DNA of 64,000 bases from Halichoerus grypus (lineage: Eukaryota > Chordata > Mammalia > Carnivora > Phocidae), in the NCBI RefSeq assembly GCF_964656455.1, contig NC_135726.1, forward strand, positions 8,194,001-8,258,000. The letters are read 5' to 3'. The position numbers and the translations under genes were made by a program. Positions 54,550 through 64,000 of the stretch are shown in pieces (position 1 is the first letter of the stretch; each line of letters begins with the position of its first letter). The notes under the pieces were generated by a model that saw only the letters and a list, made by a program, of their open reading frames with translations, was not told where the DNA came from and did not search any database.

Positions 54550-57095
54550 CATGCATACACAGATCCCTCATTTCTTTCTGGAATGTGCCTGGGTTCCAAG
54601 GCAGACAATTGTCTGGCCTGAGGAAGCCTGTGATTACTCTCCCAGCCTCAGCAGGCAGAGCAGCTCGGAGACCTGCTTTGGATTTCACAGTTTATGTCCA
54701 CCTCCCTCCCTGTGGCTGAGGGCAGTGGGGACAATGAGCGCCTTAGTGTTCCCTGAGCACCCCGCTTCCATCTCCCTACCAGCCCAACCCCACTCAAGTC
54801 TCCGTAGCCTGCGACAGCTGGATGTCGTCCAAGAGCTTTGCTGGGTCTTTTGCAAGAGTTCCCCATGTACGACTCACTGCCCAGCCTCCTTTCCAAACTG
54901 AGCTGGCAGGGGGCCAGGCCACCCTTGGGGAAGGGGCAGAGCCAAGTGCTTGGTGGCTCCCAGCACTGGGGGACCCTCATCAGCTGCTCTCTCTGGGGCC
55001 CTGTTTGGGTGATGAGCCCCGCCAGCGCTCGAGCTTTGCAGAGAGGAGTCCCGCACAACATCTGCTTGGCCTATCTGGGGCTAGTCAAGCACAGCTTCCT
55101 CTTCTGCCTGCACTCATCTAGGAATTGGGTTCCAATGAGCTGGAACCTTGTGTTTCGCCTGAAGTTTTGACAAGTTGTTGTTTGCTGGCAGCAACCAGGA
55201 TGGGGCTGTGACCTCCATCTGGGTTAATGAGTAGAAGGCTTACCATGCACCTACCACACTGTCCCAGTTCACTTGCCCTACTCCAAGGAGCTAATAAACA
55301 GGGTCACGCCTCATATTGGGTGCATGGCCTCCTCCTCGGAGACCATTTCATGCCCTTAATCGGAGCGAGCCTCAGCAGATGGAGCCTGAGCCCCTCCTCT
55401 TTGTGAGAGAAGGAGAGAAATGTCAGCATTGGTGCAGGCAAGCCCAGGGACGTTGACAGTGCAACTTGGATGTTATCTCCGGCCCCCATTCCTAGCAAAT
55501 TTAGTTAAAATTAGTCCAAACCCTAATTCTACAGATTTTCAAAAACCCAGAGTTGCCCCCACAATTACTGCGAATTCCCCCCAACAGTGATCTCTTCAGA
55601 TTTCTGCCAGCTTCTGAGCTCATGTGGCTTCAGATTCCACCCTCATCAACCTGAACAAGAAGCCCATATTTTAAAGGGATTTCTGAAATAAATCCACTCA
55701 TCGGAAGCAGGGGCTTGACCACAAGTTTGATGGTCAGAGGAAGAGATGTGTCACTGGGGTATACAGCATGTCTTCAGACGCCCCCCAGCATCAGGCCCAC
55801 ACTCCTCCAGCTCCTCTTCCTTCCCTCTCCTCTCTGGAGTGACACACAAAGTCTGTCCGCGTCTCCCTCGGCCTGCTCACATTCAGGCCCAAGAAGATCG
55901 GTTCTGTCACCTTTCCCCGAACAGACCTTTTTGAATTTTCCTCTCCTAAGAGTGGGTATCTGTTCATAAGAAATTTTCAATACCGCTGCCCAGAAAATAA
56001 AATACTCCCCATGACATTATATAATAAAGGGGTGTGTTTGGCAGAGGAATTCCTCCACCAAAGGTGAAGAAATGTCACAAAAGTAAGCTCCCAAAGTGAG
56101 AGTGCTTTCAATATGAAGGAGAAGCCCATTCAGCTAAATGAAGAGAGATTCTGGGAATTAGGTGCCCAGCCTGACTCTCATTTACCCAAGCAATGGTGAG
56201 AGGCGCCCCTTATAGGGGCCCAGGAAATTTCCCTCCAGCCAGGGTCTGAAGCTTTGTTCCAGGCTGACAACAAAGGTCTGACCTTCAAACATCCACCCCC
56301 TCCCCCCAAGTCATTGTGGTTTCTCCAGGCCAAGAGGGGGAAGAAGGGGCAGGAGCAGGTTACAAGGCCTCCTCCAAAGAGCTGACTAGTGGCCATTCAT
56401 CCGCAGGAGGGCTTCCTTTCAACAAAGTCTGTTTGTTTCCCCCAAGAGCCCTGGGGACTCTATGCCAAGACAGAATGACTCACTGGCTCCCAGGCCTTGC
56501 CTCCCTCGGGGAGACAGTCAGCCAAGGCTTTTCTCCCAGCAGAGCAGGAGAGCAGCCTCCATCTGACTCCGCGGTGATGTGGGCTGCATAGAGTGAGCTT
56601 GGTGAGAACTGCAACCCAGGGAAGGTTCCAGGTGAGGCCTTTAGGCCTCAGTGCTAGTGCGGGATTCCCCGTCCATGCTTGCTGGCTTCCTTCAAGGGTT
56701 CAAATATCATCACGTTAAACCTGAGTCAGTGAGCACACTCGACTGGAGATCTCTGGAAGTCATGGCCAACCATGGAGGCAAAAACATGAATCCTCATGCT
56801 GGATGGTTTGAAAAACATCCTTTTTAATATTTGAGAAACTTTCAGAAAAGCTTTGTCGATGACAGAAATTTCTTTCTTTACATCAGTCAAGATCAATTAG
56901 AGACACCAGCAAGATATTTTCACTGATGGAAAACTGGATAAAATCCAACCAGTTGGGACGATTGTGCTTCAGAGTCATCGTCTATTAAATTAGGACCCTA
57001 CCTTACTTGTTCCTGGCCCCAAATGATCGCTGTGTGGTCACGAACAGGACAAGGGGCTTACTCCTTACTCCTTACTCAGTGCATTCAGACAGCAT
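54550..57095. other. repeat-poor unique DNA, nothing identified as a gene
   Basis: Many overlapping frames (60-137 codons) on both strands in 54,600-55,170, a GC-rich part, none with recognisable domains. 56,170-56,590 is also GC-rich with overlapping frames. No strong acceptor/donor pair with a shared open frame was found. Confidence 0.42.
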
Positions 57096-57099
57096 CTGG

Positions 57100-57235
57100 C
57101 CTCACCCCCATAGCTCCATCACAAGGCTCCGGAAGTGTTGGTATCTTTATGCCCATTTTGAGAAAACTAAAGGCCTACAGAGATTAAGCTGCCCAAGCTC
57201 ACACAGCTAATAAATATCAGATTACTCAACACATG
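57100..57235 (-). mobile_element. MIR fragment
   Basis: 'GCCCATTTTGAGAAAACTAA', 'CTGCCCAAGCTCACACAGCT' and 'AATAAATATCAG', antisense MIR order. Confidence 0.65.
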
Positions 57236-57239
57236 AGTC

Positions 57240-57610
57240 GGGCAATAAGATAGCAAAAGGAGAGTGCTCAGGCAACCTAGAACCATGGAAATATTTTAGG
57301 GTTTTTGAGAACCTTAGAAGCCCATGTATTAAGTAGCAATGGGTATGCTCATTAGAAAGCGAGTTTGTCTATCGACTAAAAACAATTTCCATATGTCTTC
57401 AACCATATTGGCCCCCAGGCAAGTTATTTCCTGAAACAGAGAGTTATCAACCTCCAGGTAACCTTGGTTGGCTTTTCTCCTCTTTCTTCCCAGGAAGGGA
57501 GATGTCACTTCGTCATTTGACAAGTCTTTACACAGCACTTCCTTTGGGCCCTTCATTCTGTTGGGGCTGGAGATAAAATTGGGTGACCAAAAGGGACATG
57601 GGACTCACAG
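57240..57610. other. unique sequence, nothing recognised
   Basis: No exon or repeat identified. Confidence 0.4.
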
Positions 57611-57614
57611 TCTA

Positions 57615-57832
57615 GGGCAGGTTTACCAACCTCAGCACTGTCGACCTTTGGAGCTACATCATTCTTTGTTGAGGGGCCTGCCCTCTGCATTTTAGGAGGT
57701 TCAACAGCATCCCTGGCCTCAACCCACTGGATGCTAGTAGCACTGCCCCAACCCCATTGTGACAACCAAAAATGTGTCCAGGCATGGCTCCTGGGAGCAA
57801 AGCCATGCCCATAGAGAATCAGTGCTCCTGAA
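57615..57832 (-). mobile_element. MER20 hAT relic
   Basis: 'ACCTCAGCACTGTCGACCTT', 'CCCTGGCCTCAACCCACTGG', 'ATGCTAGTAGCACTGCCCCA' and 'GACAACCAAAAATGTGTCCA' form the reverse complement of MER20, close to full length. Confidence 0.85.
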
Positions 57833-57849
57833 GAGGAGTCATTCATCAA

Positions 57850-58295
57850 ACGCTAATGGCTGTCAGTGCGGGAGGCTTCAATGACCAGCTCTGAACCCGA
57901 TTTTCTTGGTAGAAGTGACATCTAAGTAAAAGTGCTGCAAACCTTGGTGGAGCAAGGCAGGAAAAGCCCATTGGTGGGTGAAGGAGATGGACTTTGGAAA
58001 CATATTTCAGAGGCAGAGGGACAGCATGCCCTAGGCATGGAGGGAAATGTGATCCTGATTTGAGGCCTGTGTAGTTCAAGGTTCACATCAGAGCTCGGCT
58101 TACAGACGAAAGGCAGTGTTATTCAATGTGCGGTTGACACGATGCGGGGAGAAATGACAGAATCTATATTCTAGAAGGCCTAGACAAGTTAGATCCATAG
58201 GCCAATATTATGATGCACCACCAGGAACAAATGCAAACTGCATTTGGGTTCAAAAAATCCAACCATTACAATGGAAAAGGCAGAAGATTTTAGAA
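57850..58295. other. L2-like text then unique sequence
   Basis: 57,880-58,075 has L2-like wording (GAAGTGACATCTAAGT, GCAGAGGGACAGCATGCCCT). The remainder is unassigned. Confidence 0.38.
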
Positions 58296-58304
58296 GGTGT
58301 TGGG

Positions 58305-58510
58305 TATAAACCAGCGCATCTCACATTCACTGCTACATGAGAATCCCCTGGGAGGCTTGTTAAAGCACAAATTTCTGGGCCCCACCCCCAGAGTTTGTGA
58401 CTCAAGGTTTGGGTCCTGGGTGGAGCCAGAGAATTTGCATTTCAAACTAGTTCTCAGGCGATGCTAATGCTGCTGGTCTGGGGATTAACCTTTGAAAACC
58501 ACTGGTAGAA
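58305..58510 (+). mobile_element. MER5A hAT relic
   Basis: 'GAGAATCCCCTGGGAGGCTT', 'GGGCCCCACCCCCAGAGTTT', 'GAGAATTTGCATTTCAAACT', 'GCTAATGCTGCTGGTCTGGG' and 'TTTGAAAACCACTGG' match MER5A almost end to end. Confidence 0.85.
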
Positions 58511-58514
58511 GCCT

Positions 58515-58915
58515 CCTTCCAAAGATGTTAATAGCAATGGGGTCAAATTAATAGAAGCATGGTGTCTAGTGTGAGGAGGTGAAAACCTCAGTGCTCCAAG
58601 TATAGCTGGGATGACAGGAAGAATGCTAAGCACTGTATTTTCAGGGAATCTTTGGGAAACTGGAAGGTGTCCAGAGAAAACTAGATTATGAAAAGTGACT
58701 GCAGAACATAGTGTGTTTGGCCTAGGAAAGAGGAGTTATGGGAAGAATCCGGGGGCTGCTTCGGATAGTGCGGGGCTGTACCGGAAAGAATGGATGTGAT
58801 CCATTCTGATTCCCCACAGTCAACCACACTAGTTCAAGGTAAGGCAAACCAGGGTAGGAATGTCAGGGGCACAGCTTTGGGTTCAACCTAAAGTGGAATC
58901 TTGTAGTAACTACAG
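58515..58915. other. unique sequence, nothing recognised
   Basis: No gene or repeat family identified. Confidence 0.4.
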
Positions 58916-58919
58916 CTCT

Positions 58920-59235
58920 TGTGCAGCACAGTCCAGTAGAAATATAATGTGAGCCATACATATAATTTAAAATTGTCTAGCTGCCATAATGTAAAAAGTA
59001 AAGAAACAGGTGAAGTTAATTTTAGTAATACTTTTTGATTTAACCTAGTATTTCCAAAACATTTTTAGTTGGACATGTAATCGATGTAAACATTTTTAAT
59101 GAGATAGTTTACATTCTTTCACTTGTACCGTGTTCTAAATCCAGGGTGCACGTTGCACGTACAGCTCGTTTCCATTCCATTCAAACGAGCCAGAGGCGAA
59201 GTGCTACTTCACCCCATGGGGCTCGGGGCTCCCAA
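58920..59235 (+). mobile_element. ancient DNA-transposon-like repeat, family unassigned
   Basis: 'CAGTCCAGTAGAAATATAAT', 'TGAGCCATACATATAATTTA' and 'GACATGTAATCGATGTAAAC' are phrases of a common old mammalian interspersed repeat. I cannot name the family with confidence. Confidence 0.45.
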
Positions 59236-59239
59236 CCTG

Positions 59240-59460
59240 GATGGCTCAGCTCTCGTGAGCCATGAATCAGTCACAATGAACTATTCCTAATTTTAATCCG
59301 TTTCTCTGCCCTGTGACTGTGTTTTGGATTTAATGGTATTTGTATCCCACTCATATATTCTTATTTTAAATTAAAATGAACTAATTCTAAGTTTTCTATC
59401 TATTTTCAGAATTTCATAACATGCTTTAAGTTGTATGGAGGCAGCCTGGGGAGTTGTAAA
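59240..59460. other. AT-rich unique sequence
   Basis: No element recognised. Confidence 0.35.
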
Positions 59461-59464
59461 TAAA

Positions 59465-60000
59465 GATGGTATCAGGACTCTTGCTTATAAGTGACAGGAG
59501 ACTCAATGCAACCTAGAGTAAGAACATGCCAAAACAACATATGGGCTTACATTTTGAAAAGTTCAGTGGTGATGGCTGGACTTCTGACATGGCTGGACCC
59601 AGATTTATCAATAGTATCACCAGGAACTGGTTCCTATTGCTCCCCAATTCACTCACTCCTGTTGCCTTCATCCTTTGCTTGGATCCCCCTGAGGTAGAAA
59701 TATGGCCACTGGAAACTCCAGTCTTAAATCATCCTTACAGTAAACATTCCCTACAGAATGAGCTTCTTTTTTTCAAATAGTTCTAAATAGTCCTGGATTG
59801 GAAGCTTTCTTGGCTTGTCTCAGTTTTGTGTTGTTCATCCCAGAATCCAGTACTATGGAAATGTATTTGGTCAGGGCCCTCACCTCTGGAGCCCGGACTC
59901 TAGGGAGTCAGCCCCAAGTAAACTTCAAGAATGGGGGTGGAGGTGGGATCCCCAGAGGAAAGGGAAGTGTTTGACGGACACAAATATCAGATGTCCGCCA
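59465..60000 (+). mobile_element. old interspersed repeat-like block, family unassigned
   Basis: 'AAGTGACAGGAGACTCAATG', 'GACATGGCTGGACCCAGATT' and 'CCTTCATCCTTTGCTTGG' resemble a widespread diverged mammalian repeat. Two frames of 84 codons across it have no family. Confidence 0.35.
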
Positions 60001-60004
60001 GAGA

Positions 60005-60855
60005 TGGGCATTAAGGATAGAGACCAATGGGCCATTTTGTCCTGGATTATGAAAATTGCCTTTGAATAGGGTCCAGCTTCTCTTTACTATGAAGGTACTG
60101 CTTGAAATTTCATAGATGAGGAGCTCAATTTAAGATACCAATCTTGAGTATGAGAGCTACCATGTGACTCTTGCTATGCTTTTGACCAATCTACTTTAAG
60201 AAGCCTTGTCCTGTGGCTGAGTTTAGGTGACACACTGAAATCAGAATGAGGCATGGGGAGTTTAAAGAATAAATCTAAATTTACACCTTCCTAGAGAATT
60301 TGGAAGAATGAAACTTGGTTAAGCCAAGTTAAAGTCTGTTCTTCTCCTTCTCTCTCCCAAACAAAGACCTTTCAACCAAGATGGTGACTGATCTCACACC
60401 AAAGGTCTCTGGGGTCAATGATGTAAAATCTCACAAGGCTCAAAGTCTAATTTCTTCTGATTCCTGAACATCCAAAACATGAACAGAATATACATGTCAT
60501 CTGAAAACCTGCAATTCTCACTGATGGACATTCTGTGTTTGTTCTAGGTATTTCTGCTACCTTACCCACTAATTTCTACCCATCAGAGCTCAGTTTCCCC
60601 AAAGTTATGTCCTTTCTCTGCTCACGTATTCCTAAGAAGTTCCCAAATTCAGCTGAGCCTGGAATCCTTACATGTGTGATGGGTTTGGGAAAAAACAGAG
60701 GACTACAAAAATTTACCAAGCCAAAGAACTTTTAAGGATATGGTATCTTTCATTATATAAAATAGGATTCTTTCTCTCAAACTAAGGTTCATTTGTAAGA
60801 AACAATGACCAGAAAATACTAGTTACAATGTGGCTGGGTTTCCTTGAAAGATACC
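60005..60855. other. unique sequence, nothing recognised
   Basis: No exon or repeat recognised. Confidence 0.4.
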
Positions 60856-60859
60856 AAAT

Positions 60860-60990
60860 GCTTTCCTCATCTAATTTGCAGACTCCTTATTCATCCTTCA
60901 AAGGCCCCCTAAATTTTGCTGACTCTGTTCCAAGAGTTCTCCATGCACTCCTTTGTTCTACCACTTACTTCAGTCATTACCCTGACCTGA
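60860..60990 (+). mobile_element. L2-like fragment
   Basis: 'CTTATTCATCCTTCAAAGGC' with 'CAAGAGTTCTCCATGCACTC', L2-type wording. Confidence 0.5.
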
Positions 60991-60996
60991 GGCTCT

Positions 60997-61880
60997 GAGG
61001 CAATATGGCTTAATGGAGTTCGACTGTCCTGGATTCAGATCTCAGCCCTGGCATTTTTTAATTTTATTTTATTTATATACAATTAATTAACATATAGTGT
61101 ATTATTAGTTTCAGAGGGAGAGTTCAGTGATTCATCAGCTGCATATAACACCCAATGCTCAATACATCATGTGCCCTCCTTAATGTACATCACCTAGTTA
61201 CCCCTTCCCCCCACCCACCACCCCTCCAACAACCCTCAGTTTCCTATAGTTAAGAGTCTCTTATGGTTTGTCTCCCTCTCTGGTTTCATCTTATTTTATT
61301 TTTTCCTCCTTTCTCCTATGGTCCTCTGTTTTGTTTCTTAAATTCCACATATGAGTGAAATCATATGATAATTGTCTTTCTCTGATTGACTTATTTTGCT
61401 TAGCATACTACCCTCTAGTACCATCCACGTCATTGCAAATGGTAAAATATCATTTTCTGATGGCTGAGTAGTATTCCATTGTGTATATATACCACATCTT
61501 CTTTATCCATTCATCTGTTTATGGGCATCTGGGCTCTTTCCATAGTTTGGCTACTGTGGACATTGCTGCTATAAACATTGGGGTGCAGGTACCCCTTTGG
61601 ATCACTACGTTTATATCCTTTGGGTAAATACCTAGTAGTGCAATTGTTGGGTCATAGGGTGGCTCTATTTTTAACTTTTTGAGGAACCTCCATATTGCTT
61701 TCCTGGTGTCAGCCCTGGCATTTCTTAACCATGTATCTAGAACACTCTTAAACTTGTCTGGGTCTCAGTTTCTTCATCTATAAAAAATTAAAATCCTGTC
61801 TTGCTGGGTTGCTTTTTAGATACATGAACTAATGTGTGTAAGTTCCTTGGCACTCAATATGGTAACATGGTAATTATTAT
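60997..61880 (+). mobile_element. MIR SINE split by an L1
   Basis: Left half 60,997-61,056 ('AATATGGCTTAATGGAGTTC', 'GGATTCAGATCTCAGCCCTG') and right half from 61,709 ('CTTGTCTGGGTCTCAGTTTC', 'TTGGCACTCAATATGG') are two parts of one sense MIR separated by the L1 at 61,057-61,708. Confidence 0.8.
61057..61708 (-). mobile_element. 5'-truncated L1 (antisense) with perfect TSD
   Basis: T-rich 3' end at the left, then 3' UTR ('ACATATAGTGTATTATTAGT', 'GCATATAACACCCAATGCTC') running into ORF2 ('TGAGTAGTATTCCATTGTGT', 'GCTGCTATAAACATTGGGGT', 'GGAACCTCCATATTGC'). The 15-base TSD TCAGCCCTGGCATTT (61,042-61,056; 61,709-61,723) is perfect. Confidence 0.95.
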
Positions 61881-61899
61881 CACCCTGTACTGTGGTTAC

Positions 61900-62040
61900 T
61901 TGTTTAAAAGTCACTAGACTCTTCCCATTAGATTCTGATCTCCTGGAGGGCAGGAACTGTGTCTTAGTAAACTTTATGTCTCAATCTTCCCCTTAGACAT
62001 ACATGTTTGTTGAAATAATAACATAAATCAATGAATGAAT
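61900..62040 (+). mobile_element. L2 3' end
   Basis: 'CTGGAGGGCAGGAACTGTGT' to 'TTGTTGAAATAATAACATAA' and 'CAATGAATGAATAC', the typical L2 3' terminus with TGAA repeats. Confidence 0.72.
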
Positions 62041-62044
62041 ACAT

Positions 62045-63685
62045 ACAGAGGAAGCCAGTTAGTTAGTCCACAGCCAATCTCTAGGGGACTGTGGCCCTAG
62101 AACAATAATATTATACCATACAAAATTCCTTCATTTTCAGTTGAATGATGAGACCTTATTAGACTGAATCACTTGAAATGTTGCTGAAGAAACAGTGCCC
62201 ATGACCAACATGAGCAATCGCATATGATTCAAACTGATGAAGAGCTAAGAGTGTTGAGTTAATTTTCAGTGTCTTTCAAATATCACCATATGATTAATTG
62301 TATTAAGTATCTTCCTCATCTGCCTCCATCCAACCACAGTGACCAATCAGAGACTTTAAAGAGTCTTAAAATCAAAATAACAGTGTTTGTAAATTGAAAA
62401 TGCCTGCTTGCCAATCAAGCTATAAGTATCCCAGACCCTAAAATCTCAAAGTTGGCTTTCTGAATGAAATGCCCCATTAACCATGCCCCATTTTGGAACT
62501 AGGGAGGTTCCCTATGTATTTTCAACTTGAAAAAAAAGGCACAAACTCATCCCATTAAAGTCTACCATACATCATCATCTCGGGTACCTTTAAACCTAAA
62601 ATTTCAAGTCAGGAAGTGAAGAAAGGCAGTGGGCACCAAAATCATCTCTAGCCTAACTGACTCAGAAGCAGTTGGGCTGGGTAAACTCCCTTATAAAAAA
62701 AGTCATCCCTTATTTGGATTTGAAAACCCCTTCAGTCCATGCTGTTACTCTCATCCTAACCATATTTTATAAATACAAAGCCTGGTTCAGTGGTCCCACC
62801 GAGACCACATTTCCCAATAATGAGGGAAATGGTATTTACAGGAAGGTCTGAAACTTTCCCTCAGTAGCCTGCATTTTTGTAAGTCCCGTATGAAACCTCC
62901 ATGTGGGCATGACTAATGGATCCACCTAATTAAATTTTTACAGCATTCCAGGGCTGGAGTGTCAAATGTTTGCTTCGAGCTTGTCTCCTTGTAACACTGT
63001 CAAATAATTCTCCCATCCCCCTCCCACACACACCTTTTTTGGGGGTTGTAGGCTGCATTCCAATGTCATATGAAATCAGAATATGGCTGATGGGGATGAA
63101 GAAATGGATTGCCAAATAGTTTTTGTAAGCCAGCCTACCTTCACCCATTTAGAGAGATTAAAAGCGTTGGAAAGAAAAAAAAAAAAAAAAGCTTCTGTCT
63201 AGCCAAGGTAGGATTCTATTTGGGAAGTGGAAAAAGTCACTTCCAATGGATAAAAAGATCATTGCTGTCGTTTATGAATTCTTACTCGAAAGACTAAAGT
63301 ATGCATTTAGTAAGATGGAATTTTAACTTTGAAAACATACTTAGAGTCAGTAGATTCTATGGACTTCAAGAAAAAAAAAATCCTTGATAATCTACAAAAC
63401 ATGTTTTCTTGGTCTTTGCTTGGTCTTTGCTCCTTACCAGCAATTAAAGATTTATCACAAAACAGGTAGATGATTGATAATGTGTCTGGAGCTGCTCAGT
63501 AAAAAGAGGAAATAGAATCTGATTTTAGTATTGCATGAATATCAGACTCAAAATAGGGCACTGTTGGTTGGAGGCAGTGAGCTCCCTCAGCAGTATCACA
63601 ACACGTCAGAGGAACCTTCTTAGAGATGGATGCTCAGGATGGACGCATGTCGGTCAATCCCTGCATGCCTTCCAAGCCAGAGCAT
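62045..63685. other. unique sequence with one poly(A)
   Basis: A-run at 63,174-63,190. No recognised repeat or exon. Short frames only. Confidence 0.4.
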
Positions 63686-63689
63686 CTCT

Positions 63690-63870
63690 AGGAGTGGTCC
63701 ATGTCATGTGCATCTGAACCACCCAAGACCTTGTTAAAATGCAGATTCTCAGACCCCAACCCAAAACTTCGGAGTCAGAATCTGGAAGTGGTAACAGGGA
63801 CTCTACATGCTAAGGAGCTCCCAGACAAACCCTACCAGCCTGAACTTGGAGATCCTTGCTCTGGGGCTGT
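63690..63870 (+). mobile_element. MER5-like hAT relic
   Basis: 'GTGCATCTGAACCACCCAAG', 'TTGTTAAAATGCAGATTCTC' and 'CAGAATCTGGAAGTGG' follow MER5 order, diverged. Confidence 0.6.
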
Positions 63871-64000
63871 TGGGAAGGTCAGATCAGAACTTCACACAAA
63901 GATGGTGCTGGAGGTTCCAGGTGACAAGCAAGGCATAGAGTAACCAAGAGTAGATGGAGACCCTTCCCAGGGAACCAAGTCACCAGTGCCAGGAAACTTC

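Noticed and set aside
54192..54608. 138- and 125-codon frames in the CA-rich tract
   Set aside because: Low-complexity composition keeps both strands open; peptide is His/Thr or Val/Cys repeats only.
1..64000. CRISPR array, bacterial operon or phage signatures
   Set aside because: No regular direct repeats with spacers and no prokaryotic coding density; the repeat content is mammalian.

Overview
This window is nuclear DNA from a carnivoran mammal, most likely an arctoid caniform (bear, seal or mustelid lineage). The main evidence is 14 copies of a tRNA-derived Can-SINE that begins GGGGC(A/G)CCTGGGTGGCTCAG, carries a B-box-like GGGATCGAGCCC, and ends in a TC-rich stretch plus AAATAAATAAAATCTTTAAA. 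The dog-type SINEC_Cf and the cat-type SINE body were not seen, and the young L1 3' ends are of a caniform type. I could not support any complete protein-coding gene, tRNA gene, rRNA gene or CRISPR array. The open frames are short and mostly come from repeats or low-complexity DNA. The window reads as intergenic or deep intronic DNA.

Layout. 1-5.5 kb: ancient LTR, MIR and MER5 fragments around a 570-bp CAY/ACC tract. 5.6-6.6 kb: old antisense L1 with a nested SINE. 6.6-14.6 kb: mostly unique DNA with MIR, L2 and MaLR relics, one SINE and a CTTT tract. 14.6-15.9 kb: L1 3' end with a nested SINE, then MER20. 16-25.8 kb: mostly unique DNA with a young antisense L1 3' end, two SINEs and a candidate regulatory block near 24.6-25.6 kb. 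25.8-31.6 kb: two old L1s and three SINEs. 32-39 kb: L2/MIR relics and unique DNA, with one exon-like open block at 37.7 kb. 39-48.3 kb: the densest repeat district, with five SINEs, several L1s, MaLR LTRs, a 212-bp near-identical duplication joined to an L1 end, and an L1 insertion containing an inversion. 48.3-52 kb: mostly repeat-free DNA with homeodomain-like and SOX-like inverted motif pairs. 52-64 kb: one SINE, MaLR, MER20, MER5 and L2 relics, a CA-rich tract, and a young antisense L1 that splits a MIR.

The most informative observations are structural. Many insertions keep readable target-site duplications (TSDs), so their boundaries and relative ages can be worked out from the sequence. 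The best candidates for follow-up are (i) the 212-bp copy attached to the 5' end of an antisense L1 through about 10 bases of microhomology, (ii) the inverted L1 at 46.2-47.3 kb, (iii) an L1 3' UTR with an internal A-tract seen in two independent insertions, and (iv) the unassigned exon-like block at 37.7 kb. Family names for old repeats come from remembered consensus features, not from a database search.
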